The notes under the pieces were generated by a model. The model saw nothing but the letters and a program-made list of their open reading frames with translations, ran no database searches and had not been told where the DNA came from. This document shows, in pieces, positions 20,037-29,830 of a stretch of 34,931 nt of DNA. This DNA comes from Schoenoplectus triqueter (lineage: Eukaryota > Streptophyta > Magnoliopsida > Poales > Cyperaceae): NCBI GenBank assembly GCA_964058805.1, contig CAXKVV010001850.1, positions 1 through 34,931 of the forward strand, written 5' to 3'. The translations under genes and the position numbers were made by a program. Position 1 is the stretch's first letter. Each line of letters starts with the position of its first letter.

Positions 20037-20940
20037 CCAATAAGAAAGGCAAGTCAGAAACCTTTCAATGAAAGCCCAAAATTTGATGCCTCATTAGGAG
20101 AAGAAGAAGAAGTCAAATTCAATTTCAAACCCAGAGGCGTTCGAGCTCAGAGACCCAGAGAAGAGTCGGGCAAAAAAGTGGTCTTCCATTTCAAACAGGT
20201 GGTTACATCCAAAGCCCAGATAGAGCCAAGTGAAATAAACTCAAGTGATTCTGAGGAAGAAGTCATTTTCAACCTCAAGCCCGCTAATACATCTCGAATC
20301 CAAATTGCTGAGGCAACTTTAGGAGAAGACCCTGAAGAATCTGACGACTCAAATAACACTACCTCTGAAGAAGAGACTGGTCATGGTCGTCAACTCTGGG
20401 AAGAAGAATCCGACGAGGAGATCATCTACCACATCCTCAAGAAACCCTACCAGTGACATGAAATAGACAATAAAAGTGATGAGTCGTTCATGATCAATCT
20501 AGGGTCCAGCAGTGAAAGGGATAACCATGTCAGGCCAAGGCTTGTAAGCGAAGAATGATTGTGGCGGGAAAACTTCAAAACCCGTGTCTGGACTGCAATC
20601 AGTGAAATGAGATACCAAATTGAAAATAATAGAAGGGAGGTGTCTGAACAATGGGAAGAGATGCAGGACATCAAGACGCAGCACAATGAGATCATGATAA
20701 TGATTGAGACCCTGTAAACCATGATCTATAATTCCGGACTACTCAAAGAAGCGGCAAGTGAGCCCCGTTCTGGAACCCCAGAAAGGCAAACACCTGATAG
20801 CGGCAAATAAGTGATCATCATAGTTGACAAAGCAGAAACAGAAGAGGGGATATTCAAGCAATCAGCCATCGTGCCAACCCTCAAAGCTAGGAAAATAAGC
20901 GAACTGACGATTCCCATCTACAAGCGACCCACAAACATAA
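20037..20940 (+). pseudogene. Acidic repeat and coiled-coil segment of the polyprotein, broken
   Basis: The same frame as the end of the protease continues with few stops. It contains three related short motifs (KFNFKPRG, VFHFKQVV and IFNLKPAN, between about 20115 and 20290) separated by Ser/Glu-rich linkers, then an acidic tail (ESDDSNNTTSEEE, about 20338-20376). After a stop at 20454 there is a charged helical stretch (about 20575-20715, including VSEQWEEMQDIK). Its function is unknown. The helix has the same general character as that near 17320 in Gag. Confidence 0.45.
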
Positions 20941-21850
20941 ATAAGGCAAACGAATGCGAGTTCTGCCCCTACCATCGTGTGTTGGGTTACACGATTGAAT
21001 AATGCTGGGTATTCAAGGATTTCATAGAAAGAGGGTGTAAGGACGGGATAATCTAGCTCCCAAAAAGATTTCAACAGAACCCCACTCCGCACAGCCCAAG
21101 TAACAGAGGCAAATGCGTCGCTTACACAATCTCGTACAGAGCTGTGAGGCAGAAACCAATCAAGGAAATATACCGCTCCAACTCGGTCATTAACATTGAA
21201 ATAGAGGAGGAGATGGCGACGCTGGAAATCACTGTAATCCCCGAAAAATATTTTAAAGACCTCGTGCCAAGGGAAGTGAACCACATTCAGACTCTGAAGA
21301 CCTTCGTTGTGCCGGCGAAGGTAGAGCGCATCAAAAGAAGAAATATCATCCATAAGGCTATAATCTTCTATCAGAGTGACTCAACTCAGTCTCTGAAGAA
21401 CCCTGATCACAACACTTGGAAAAAGTGGGTGATAGAATAAGAGTCAGGGAGTGCGACGAGCGGCGGCGCCGCATCCCATCCCTTTGGAAAGGACCTATAC
21501 AAACTAGCTGAAAGGGCAAAATGTCTGAGAGACATGTCCAAAGCAAAGGACAAACGCTTTGACGACCTCTAGAACAATGGCCAGAATAAAGTCATGGGCT
21601 TAGACGGTAAAGTAAAGTACACCAAAAGGTTGGGTTATAATTGTGACAACGCAGCATGTTTCGAGGGGTTCCTCAACAAGCGCCACTCATATCAAATAAG
21701 GGAAAATTGCTGCATGACTGCTGTCGAGGCACTATGAGACGAATAAGAAGAAGACAATGCTCTAATCCTGAAGAACTCCATAAAAAACTGGAAAAGGCAC
21801 CCAACAAAGTCGATGAGTTAACTAAAGTTAATCTGAGAACATAGGAGGAC
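20941..21850 (+). pseudogene. Second finger plus pre-RT region, copy 1 of a duplicated segment
   Basis: A second finger motif, CPYHRVLGYTIE-stop-CWVF (about 20964-21012), repeats that at 18547 with its cysteines kept but one His lost. It is followed by LPKRFQQNP (about 21058), the homologue of LPKGFLQN at 18637. So finger plus linker occur twice in one polyprotein. Then EEEMATLEITVIPEKYFKDL and NHIQTLKTFVVPAKVE (about 21199-21330), and HSYQIRENCCMTAVEAL to a stop at 21735. The frame stays the same from about 19755 to 21735. The segment 21037-21730 is repeated at 22047-22690. Confidence 0.55.
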
Positions 21851-22046
21851 TCACGACTAACCTTTATAAGCGCGTCATTGTCAGAAGAGGTGGCTGACAG
21901 GTTAAAGACATTCTTTAAGGGTTATATGGACTGCTTCGCCTAAAGTTACTAAGAAATTCTAGGATTATACCCCAACGTGGCAGTCCATTACCTGAAAATT
22001 GATCCCACCTTTAAGCCGATCAAGCAAGCGCCAAGGCAAAAGATGG
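21851..22046 (+). pseudogene. Start of reverse transcriptase domain, truncated
   Basis: In a new frame the reading LSEEVADRLKTFFKGYMDCF, two stops nearby, YPNVAVHYLKIDPTFKPIKQ then APRQ (about 21874-22038) matches the N-terminal approach of gypsy RT, where a GL-P-VA-H-L-I-P---P-KQ-PR pattern is typical. It breaks off at about 22040 by fusion to a second copy of the upstream segment. The catalytic YxDD region, RNase H and integrase are absent from the window. Confidence 0.65.
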
Positions 22047-22782
22047 TGCAAGGACGGAATAATCCAGCTCCTGAAAAGCTTTTAGGAGAACCCCGCTCTG
22101 CACAGCCTAAGTAGCAGATCAAAGGGGTTGCTTACACAATCTCGCACACTCATATACCTAGGAAAACCCAAAGTTGTGAGGTAGAAATCAATCAAAGAAA
22201 TCTACCGCTCCAACTCAGTCATGAACATTAAAATAGAGGAGGAGATGGCGGTGCTGAAAATCACTATGGTCCTCGAAAGGCATTTCAAGGATCTCATGCC
22301 AAGAGAAGTAAACCACATTCAGACTCTGAAGACCTTCATTGTGCCAGCTAAGGTAGAGTGCGTCAAAGGAAGGACTATCATCCACAGGGTCTGGGAGTGC
22401 AAGAGTCTGGGAGTGCAACAAGCGATGAAACTGCATCCTGTCCCTTTGGAAAGGACTTGTATATATTGGCTGAAAAGGCAAAATGTCTAAGTGACATATC
22501 CAAGGTAGAGGCCAAGCGCTTTGACGACCTCTAGAGTGGTGGCCAGAACAAAATCTTAGGTCTAGATGGCAAGGAAAAATACACCCGAGGGCTGGGTTAT
22601 AATGGTGATGACGCAACATGTTTTGAGGATTCCCTCAATGAGCACCACTCATATCAAATAAGGGAAAGCTACTGTATGACCGCTGTTGAGGCACTGGAAG
22701 AAGACTGAGATGAGGACAACGCCCCAATCATTGACAAGGCATTTGAGTCACGAGGAGGTTCAAGGGTCGAGAACTGCTAAAA
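22047..22782 (+). pseudogene. Copy 2 of the pre-RT segment, fused to module X4
   Basis: Aligns with 21037-21730: caaggacgg, cagaaccccgctctgcacagcc-like, EEEMAVLKITMVLERHFKDL (22239-22298), NHIQTLKTFIVPAKVE, and HSYQIRESYCMTAVEALEED. Copy 1 lacks about 22 bp present near 22112-22135 and has about 80 bp extra near 21357-21440. Copy 2 has a small tandem duplication (gtctgggagtgcaa, near 22389). The reading fades after about 22757 and X4 sequence begins at about 22783, so the rest of pol has been lost. Confidence 0.65.
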
Positions 22783-23208
22783 GCAGTAATAAAGAGGCAA
22801 GTTCAATTGATGTTTTAGAGATCAAATTGTGTTGCTAAGTAGTATCTTTGAGGTGAGGCGACACTAATGGAAATGAATTAGCAAAGTAATTGAATGAAAA
22901 GATATGAAATTGTCCAAGAGAAAAGATAAGGTAGAAGCACGGTTTTAGGATTAGATGCAAGTTAGTGCAATTAAAAGTGGAGAGACGTTAGAATTGAAGC
23001 AGAGGTGTTTAAATATGATATGATGGGGTGGGGCCTGCTTGTCAATTGAAGCTTGTGTTGAATTGGGGTCAACTGAGTCGTAGCACAGTCAAAGGCGATA
23101 ACAGAAACGATTAAGCAACCCAACAACAAACACAAACTCATCTGTTCAAGCATGAAGAGTGAAAGGTGGAAATGCATCCAAGCTGGCAATCCGACTTAAG
23201 GGTGATCA

Positions 23209-23434
23209 ACCAATCACAATTAAGAAGGTGGCTGATTGAGAGTTATATAAATCCGACGGCCAACAACAGTGGAGAAGAGGTCAAAGTTTAGTAAGAGCAA
23301 TCTATAAATTGAGCAATTAAGAGTGAGAACACACTCACACACACTCATCATTGATCACTTAGTGTAGAGAGAGAGAGTTTGCGAGACTTAACAAGAAATC
23401 TACTCAATTTGAGCTACTATTTTGAATCTGAAGG
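23209..23434 (+). promoter_or_regulatory. Promoter and candidate splice donor of X4
   Basis: ACCAATCACAATTAAG near 23209-23224 (CCAAT box), TATATAAA at 23244-23251 and AAG|GTAATT at 23433/23434. The same three elements at similar spacing are in X3. Between them lie CT/GA-rich sequence and acacactcacacacactc, plausible for a transcribed leader. Confidence 0.55.
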
Positions 23435-23645
23435 TAATTAACAGTGTTCATCAGTTTAATCAGTATTTTTTTTGGCATTTCTTTCTCTAGAACTAAGCTT
23501 AAAACATTCAATTCATGTTTGTCAAGTAGTCAATTGAACTTTCTTTCTTGTTCTTGTTGTTTCCCTTCAAAAATTTAATTATTTCTCTTATCTCTTTTTG
23601 TTTTCTTCCTTGAAGGACATCAATCAATATCAATTGACTAAATTC

Positions 23646-24345
23646 AGTGAGCCACTGGCCCAATCACAATGTGATTGGTGAGCTTTTAGGCCTAGATCAG
23701 TCACAAACATCAAGAATTTACAATTCATTTGTTGCTGTGTTGATTTTCGTTGAGAATTTTTATTTTTCAATTGATCTTCGTACTTTTAATTAGATGATAA
23801 TTGAAAGATAGGGACTTATTATTATGTAATTACTTTGATTGAGTCACTGTAATTGATAGAAAGCAGTTAAAGTTGTGTAATTCCCTGGCAAATATACTAA
23901 TTCTGATAAGATCAGTATATCGCCAATCGTCAAGATTCAAATTCATTGAAGTTATCATCTGACTCAGCGAGCCACTGGCCCTAGCTCTTGCTAGGTGAGC
24001 CTTTAGGCCTGAGCGATGACAATCAAGTGTGCAAAATCTAATTAGCATCTTGAATTAAAAAGAAATCACAGTTGGTACTGATCGGTACTGAGTACTGTTA
24101 GTCAGCACCATGCTTCAGCATGGCTGTGAGAGAATAAAAGCCTCTCAACTCACTTCAAATCATACTAATGCATCAAGGCGATGCACACTAAGCTTGTAAT
24201 TGCTTCGAACACTAGCTAATTCCATCGAATTGCATTTTGATGTCGCACACAGCAACCGGCATTATGACTTTGTGCCTCAACAATCACTCAACTCAACGAG
24301 CCACTGGCCCTAGCTATGTCTAGGTGCGCCTTTAGGTCTGAAGAG
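23646..24345 (+). repeat. GAGCCACTGGCC hairpin units of X4 (three)
   Basis: Each unit has fixed flanks, GAGCCACTGGCC on the left and (GG)TGAGCCTTTAGGCCTGAG-like on the right, with a different stem between. Unit 1: CCAATCAC (23660-23667) and GTGATTGG (23671-23678). Unit 2: CCTAGC (23980-23985) and GCTAGG (23990-23995), enclosed by CTCAG (23963-23967) and CTGAG (24009-24013). Unit 3: CCTAG (24309-24313) and CTAGG (24320-24324). The units are about 325 bp apart. Confidence 0.7.
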
Positions 24346-24620
24346 TGTCAATTGGATGAGGAGATTCGATGCAAGATCACGAATTGGGCTAATTTAGGTC
24401 GGTACCAACCGGTATCGTGCACTACTAAGCAATGAGATGCTTCGGCACAACTAAGAGCAAAGGAGAAGCTCCCTACTCACCTCAGATAATGCTTGCACAT
24501 CAAAGCAATGCTCAGCAAGCTTATAATTTTTAAGAACTTCAATCAATTCTGTCGCATTTGACAAGGATTATATTTCGGTACCAATTCCTATTAGTACACT
24601 AGCCGACGCCATCATGAAGT
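24072..24620 (+). repeat. GGTACC motif repeats of X4
   Basis: ggtactgatcggtactgagtac near 24074, cggtaccaaccggtatcgtg near 24400 and cggtaccaattcc near 24575. Each of the first two is followed within 40 bp by a hairpin: CCATGC (24108-24113) with GCATGG (24118-24123), and AAGCA/TGCTT near 24428-24443. Confidence 0.5.
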
Positions 24621-24954
24621 GTCGATCACCGCACAGATCTTCAATTAGGCACCACAGAAGAACTCCCCAAGGCAAGGCGACGCTATGGCACCAACCTGAT
24701 CGGAGGAGAGGAGCTCTGATCACCGGAAACCACCACCCAACACAAATCTTAACATAGGAACAAGTCAGAGGAGTCTCATCAATCTTGAAGATCCATCAGC
24801 GGATGAGATCTATCGAGAGTTGAGAAAATAAAAAGCTGGTTAAATCTAAGCCTTAGATCTATTCAGCATACAATCTCAATTGAATTCGGCGGTCCAAATG
24901 CATCTAAACATCTAATTAAAACTTTGTGCTAATCTTAACACAAATCCAACGACC

Positions 24955-25506
24955 CAGATTAATTCAAGTATTAATCTCGGCCCAGTTGAAGAACAGGCCC
25001 AGCTCAGAGGAAATAAAAGGAAAATAGAATTTGGGCCCAATCTGTAGAAATTAAGAGGAATTAAATCTTGGCCCAATCATTAAGCATAATAGTCAATAAA
25101 TAATAGAAAATTAAAAATAAAGAGTAAATAAATCATTTGGATGTCTTTCAAACTCCAAATTAACTCAAATTTCTTTTTATTTTTTGTTTTTCATAATATT
25201 TTTCTATATAAAAACATTGCAATTTTAAAAATCTTACTATACAGAAATAATTTGAAAGCAAAAGAATATTATTTGTTTTTTTATTTGACTAAGTTTTGAC
25301 TTGCTATTTTGGTTATTATAAAAATCCTAAAAATCTAAATAAAATTCTGAATAATAGCCAACCTATTTTCTATTATTTTTGTAAGTCATTTTTTACAAAA
25401 ATAAAGAGAGTTAAAAATAAATTCACCTTTGTAATTGAGATAATAATAAAGAGTATTATCTTATTAATAAAAATCAATATAAATGCAATAATTCTTTTAT
25501 ATTTTT
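24955..25506. repeat. GGCCCA cluster and AT-rich end of X4
   Basis: GGCCCA or GGGCCC copies near 24978, 24997, 25035 and 25073, then AT-rich DNA that aligns with the end of X1 block by block. No gene; the 70-residue reading at 25296-25508 is low-complexity. Confidence 0.6.
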
Positions 25507-25551
25507 GAGGTGATTAAATATGCTCACACAAAGGGTGTAGAGCAGTAGGGT
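25507..25551 (+). repeat. Module junction, X4 directly to X3
   Basis: aggtgattaaatatgctcacaca followed by aagggtgtagagcagtagggt and then the X3 start TGTTTACCC. This is the only junction in the window where no A or B module separates two X modules. Confidence 0.6.
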
Positions 25552-25705
25552 TGTTTACCCTTGGAAAATCTCAAAGATAAGCAGCTGAGTAAATGAAAAT
25601 AAATATGAATTGTTGATAATAAAACATAAGAAGGAGGAAAGAGAAAGGGCAAGAGAAAGGGCCCACTGATCAGAAGAGGTCACTGCCTAACTCCGGAACA
25701 AATCA

Positions 25706-26110
25706 ATTAATCCCACAAGGAAATGTCAAGGTGAGAGACAGAGATATAAATACTCCACCACCTCCTGCTCATTCGAGGTGGCTGACCCTCAGGAGATTCC
25801 AAAGAGAGAAAATCTCCTGATGGGTCAGCCATATGATCACATTTTTTCTGATAAGTGGGACCCACATGACAGTCACTTGCAAGCAGCTCTGATAGCTTAA
25901 CACTAGCTTATCTACTAAACCTAATCAATCTGGAACAAAGCTAAGCAATAGTCCCACGAGGAAATTTTAGGCAAAAGCCAGAGGTATAAAATCCATGTCA
26001 TCTTCTGTTCATTCGAGATGGATGACCCTCAAGAGATTCAGGAGAGGGAGATCTCTAGAGGGGTCATCCATCTAATCATTTTCCACTGACAAGTGGACCC
26101 CACACCTCAG
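25706..26110 (+). repeat. 240-bp tandem duplication with 50-nt hairpins
   Basis: 25706-25900 and 25946-26110 are homologous. Hairpin a: GGCTGACCC (25780-25788) and CAGGAGATT (25790-25798) with AATCTCCTG (25811-25819) and GGGTCAGCC (25822-25830). Hairpin b: GATGGATGACCC (26017-26028) and AGAGAT (26032-26037) with ATCTCT (26051-26056) and GGGTCATCCATC (26061-26072). The C-G pair of a (GGCTGAC/GTCAGCC) is an A-T pair in b (GGATGAC/GTCATCC). Stem lengths are 18 bp in both. Confidence 0.75.
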
Positions 26111-26276
26111 TAACAAACATCAAAGGAGTCAAGATTAAACCCTAAGGATTTACCCTCAGAGTAAACCCTAAGGACTGAAGTAGTATAATCTCTATACAAC
26201 TAGAATTGTGTCAATGCCAAGCTAGTATTCTGATACAACTAATCATGAGAAATTTCAAATGTGATTTTGCTTTCAA

Positions 26277-26443
26277 GGCTGACCTGGTGCCAAAGCTATG
26301 AGCAACCACCTAACCATGCTTTGATTTGTGTCAATTACTGATAAGTAGTCAGCTCTTTGACCAAATCACCCTCATGTTAAGGGATTGAAAGTCAATTTCA
26401 CAAGACTGATCAGGTGCCAAAGCTGGGAGCAACCATCTGATCA
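26277..26443 (+). repeat. GGTG/CACC hairpin repeats of X3
   Basis: Unit 2 is TGATCAGGTG (26407-26416) with CATCTGATCA (26434-26443), all ten positions paired (one wobble). Unit 1 near 26279-26316 keeps only the GGTG/CACC core firmly. Same pair of units as in X2. Confidence 0.55.
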
Positions 26444-26910
26444 AGTCTAAATTTGTATCAATTGTTGACAAGTAATCAATTATTGATTAAATCAAAACCT
26501 AATAAATATCAATACATATCTAATTGGTATTTAGTTAGGGTAGTTTCTGTAAGAGAGAGATATTTAGCAGAGACACTGAGTTACAATTGAAATCTGGGAT
26601 TAATTCAGAGAAAAGAACAGGGTTTCCTTGATAAAAGAATTTTTAATTCAGAGAGACAGGGGTAAAAATGGAATTAAAAATTACAGGAATGATCATCATG
26701 AATTTAGGGATTTTTGGTGAAATTTTCATGATTTTTTGGATAAGTAGAGTTATTAAAATAAATTCAGGGAAGATAAAATAGATTAAAAGGAAAGATCAGG
26801 GGCTGAGATTCAATCAAGGGTTAATCTGGGTGCAACTTGGAGATAGATACACTGCTGGGTGCAACTCGGGGACAAGAAAGAGTGCAGATTCAGAAATCCA
26901 GTAACCATAC

Positions 26911-27500
26911 TAATGCCACGTGGCAGCTCTCTATTGGGCCAGCTCAGCCGTGAAGAAGCCACGTGGCACTCCCTTATTGGTCCACCTCAGATGGGTAGGC
27001 CCCACCACTGGGCTGACCTGACAAATGGGCCCCACTAGCATGCCACGTGGCAGGCTACCAGTTCGCCATGTCACACTATCAGAACCATGTGGCTTATTTT
27101 CACTGGTCCACATCGGCAACCACTCCACCAAACAGAGACAAGTGGCAGCACCTAGTTAAGCCATGTCAACAAGGATAAGCCATGTGGCATTTATCTACTG
27201 GTCCACATCAGCAGCCGTCTCACTATTTGAGATACAACAACTAGACATGTGGCAGCATGCCATGAAGCCACCTCAACAACTGAGTGCCACATGGAACTTC
27301 CTTATTGGTCCACCTCACCAATGTGGGCCCCATCATGCCACAAGATGACTGATAAGTGGGCCCCACTTGGTGCCACGTGGCAGGCACAGATTGGTGCCAT
27401 GTCATTACATAGGTATTACATGTGGCTTCTTCTGGTTGGTACAAGTCAGCATGAGGTGGCACACATGGCACTACTAGGCAGAGCCACATCACTCATCACT
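26911..27500. promoter_or_regulatory. G-box / CCAAT / GGGCCCCAC array of X3
   Basis: GCCACGTGGC occurs intact at 26915-26924, 26958-26967 and 27042-27051, with GCCACGTGGCA again at 27372-27382. Decayed forms (CCATGTGGC, CATGTGGC, GCCACATGG) are near 27084, 27178, 27245, 27285 and 27419. Between them are (T)ATTGGTCCACCTCAG-like segments, whose ATTGG is an inverted CCAAT, and GGGCCCCAC segments (27028, 27324, 27357) that match TCP-type sites. CACGTG is bound by plant bZIP and bHLH factors. The array lies about 1.2-1.7 kb before the TATA box and could be an enhancer. Expression is not shown by sequence. Confidence 0.55.
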
Positions 27501-28590
27501 AACAGATCATTGGTGTTAAGGGTTTGTTTATTAAGCAATCAACCAATCAGATCTTGCCATTTCAGCCTATTAACTCTAATCATTATACTAATCGACTGTC
27601 AACAAGGATCTATAGACCCAGACTTGTAAATCTTACAAATGGGGCCCAGCAGTCAGAAACCCAAGCAGAATCGCATAACTAAGCTATGAACCAAGTCCAT
27701 TCAATTTGTTCATTCAAATCAATACAGCCTATTCAAAATTGAGGATAAACAAGGGATGAACCTGGAGCATGCTTCCCCTGGCGCTTTGGGGCACGTGTGC
27801 TTAGCCTATCCAGTCCAGTCGAAGACTTTCCCCGCTCTCTCTTCTTCTTCTCCTCGCGCGCGATCACTGGCTTCTTCCCATGGCGTCTCACCATTGCAAG
27901 AGGCTTCGAGACAAGTAGCAAGCATCAATGCTTCGATCAGGGAAGTGAGAACAAAAGGATAATAGTGAAGGAAGAGTTGAACAACAAGATTATCACGATT
28001 TGAGTTGAAGCAGCGATGGTGTACTTCTAAAGAGATACGATTGAGTGCTTCAAACACCAAATTGAGCACAGAGGGAGCTTGCTTGTGCTTAGGCGACGCT
28101 AATTGATGAGTAATTACAAGACAATTGAGTGAGAATAGAGTTCAAGCGCGAAGAATCATCAAAGGCAGTAGCAAAGAGGCAGGCTTGATAGATGCTTCAA
28201 ACATCAAATTGTGTGGTCAAGGAGTTTATCTAGGCTAAGGCGATGCTGATTAGCATGGATTGAAGGAGAAGTTAGACCAGAAGGAGTGAATTGCGTCAAG
28301 AGAAGAAATGAGGCAGAAGCACGATTTTGAAATTAAGTGAAACACAGCGCAATTGAAAGTGAGGAGGTACTGGAATTGATGAAGAGAAGCTTAAATACGA
28401 TCTAGTGATGAAAGGGGGGGCCCACTCGTCGATTAGAAGATGTGTAGGATTGAAGTTGAGAGTGTTGGCACAGTCAACATATAACAGAAATAACCGATTG
28501 GTCAAAGGCGATCTTGAAACAAGCACAACTGCATCCTAGCCGTTAATTGAAGTGAGATAGAGGGTGGAGATTCATTTGAGTAGGCAATCC
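27501..28590. other. X3 segment upstream of the promoter, no gene
   Basis: Has a ggggcccagc segment (27641), a GC-richer CT-rich patch (27770-27890) homologous in position to 11040-11120 of X2, and AGGCGACGCT (28089) and AGGCGATGCT (28239) within two related units of about 150 bp. ORFs here on both strands are short, overlap, and have no domain. Confidence 0.45.
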
Positions 28591-28603
28591 GACCCAACAG
28601 TAA

Positions 28604-28770
28604 TCAACCAATCACAATCAAGTGAATTAGTTGGTCGAAGCCTATATAAACAGAGGGAGATAATAGTAAAAAAAAAGGAGGATCCAAACAGCAACAATTG
28701 AAGAACATACTATAGTAGCTGAGAAGAGAGAGAGAGAAGAGATCAATTGGTGTCCTATTCAAAGAAAAGG
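28604..28770 (+). promoter_or_regulatory. Promoter and candidate splice donor of X3
   Basis: AACCAATCACAATCAAG near 28606-28622, TATATAAA at 28643-28650, a GA-rich stretch, and AAAG|GTAATT at 28769/28770. Best preserved of the four copies. A transcript from here would pass through the hairpin units, the AT-rich end and the B and A arrays before reaching gag at 34682, unless spliced. Confidence 0.55.
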
Positions 28771-28995
28771 TAATTGGATTTTGTATTCATCAATCAAGAT
28801 CGAGTCTTTGTGTTTCTCTCCTTTGAAATTCTTATGATTTGAGGCACCTAATCTGTATCTATGTAATGATAGAAAAATTCTTGCTTGATTTTGCTGCCAT
28901 AATTTCCCTTCTTTTATAGATTTTCTCTTTTTCCTCTCTGATTTCATCATTTCCTTCTATTAAAATTAGCAATTAGATTATGTAATTGATATCCA

Positions 28996-29365
28996 GTGAG
29001 CCACTGACCCGAGTACAAGGTGCTTGATGAGCCTTTAGGCCTGGATTAATCATTAACATGAAGAATTTACAAAAAAGATTACTGTTTCTTATTATTGATT
29101 CATAATTTTTCCATTAATCGCTTTTCCTTCTTTAGCTCTGATTGGACAAGGTTTGATAATTAGAGGCTTATTATCTGTTAATTACTTTGATTAGATGATT
29201 ATGATTAGTAAGGATGATGTAAAGTGCATAAACCTTATAACAAAAGGTATTAACTCGATAAGATCAGTATATTGTTTATTTCTGGCACAATGATCAATCG
29301 AATTCAACAAGAATCTCAGCGAGCCACTGGCCCCAGTTAAGACTGGGAGAGCCTTTAGGCCTGAG
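28996..29365 (+). repeat. GAGCCACTGGCC hairpin units of X3 (two)
   Basis: Unit 1: CGAGTAC (29010-29016) with GTGCTTG (29020-29026), paired at all seven positions by three wobbles. Unit 2: CCCAGT (29332-29337) with ACTGGG (29342-29347), perfect. Flanks are as in X4 and the units are about 325 bp apart. Neither stem sequence occurs in X4. Confidence 0.7.
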
Positions 29366-29419
29366 AGTTGTCTATCGAGTGTACAAGTTCAATAAGCATC
29401 TTGGATTGGAACGGAATGG

Positions 29420-29830
29420 AAGTCGGTACCAGTCGATACCGCATACCTCCAATGCACGAGTGCTTCAGCACAATCAATAGTGAGCAATAAACCCTCTATT
29501 CATTTCAGATCATATCCATATACCAAAACGATGCTTATTGAGTTTGTAATCATCAGTAACATCAATCAAATCTGTCGAATTTGGTAAAAAGCAACTCGGT
29601 ACCAATCGGTACTGTGTATTGACAAATGGCGAAGTGGTTCAACACTACTACTAGCATGAGAGAAGCCCTCTGTTCACTTCAAATCATAATGGCATGCCAA
29701 AACGATGCTTGACAAGCTCACAATTGTTAAGAATGTCGAACAATTCAATCGAATTTGGCAAAGAATCCAACTCGGTACCAATTCTGATTAATACACCTCA
29801 GTCGGTACCATCGCGCAGCTTCTACTACCG
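29420..29830 (+). repeat. GGTACC motif repeats of X3
   Basis: cggtaccagtcgataccgc near 29423 (CGGTA pairs with TACCG), cggtaccaatcggtactgtg near 29601, cggtaccaattctg near 29774 and cggtaccatcgcg near 29804. Spacing is about 30-180 bp. A GCAC/GTGC hairpin lies near 29454-29463. Confidence 0.5.

Larger units (their letters stand above)
22783..25530 (+). mobile_element. LTR-like module X4 (5'-truncated)
   Basis: Begins in the equivalent of X3 position 28170 (aaagaggcaagttcaattgatg..caaattgtgt) and follows X3 in order: aggcgacactaatgg, CCAATCACAATTAAG, TATATAAA, splice donor, three GAGCCACTGGCC hairpin units, GGTACC motifs, gatcggagg-type segment, GGCCCA cluster, AT-rich end and the junction ending CACACA at 25530. 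It lacks the X start (50-nt hairpins and CACGTG array). By position it would be the front part of the 3' LTR-like block of the first element. No coding sequence. Confidence 0.6.

Noticed and set aside
20862..21353. 163-codon minus-strand ORF
   Set aside because: It is the antisense shadow of the polyprotein relic; the plus strand carries the recognisable finger and pre-RT motifs.
15974..22782. Endogenous plant pararetrovirus (caulimovirid-like)
   Set aside because: No movement-protein or caulimovirid coat motif is seen; Gag, protease-before-RT and flanking LTR-like ends fit a Ty3/gypsy retrotransposon.
27249..27629. 126-codon plus-strand ORF rich in Trp, His and Ala-Thr
   Set aside because: It arises from the repeated CACGTG/ATTGGTCCACC units; the repeat structure explains it without a protein.
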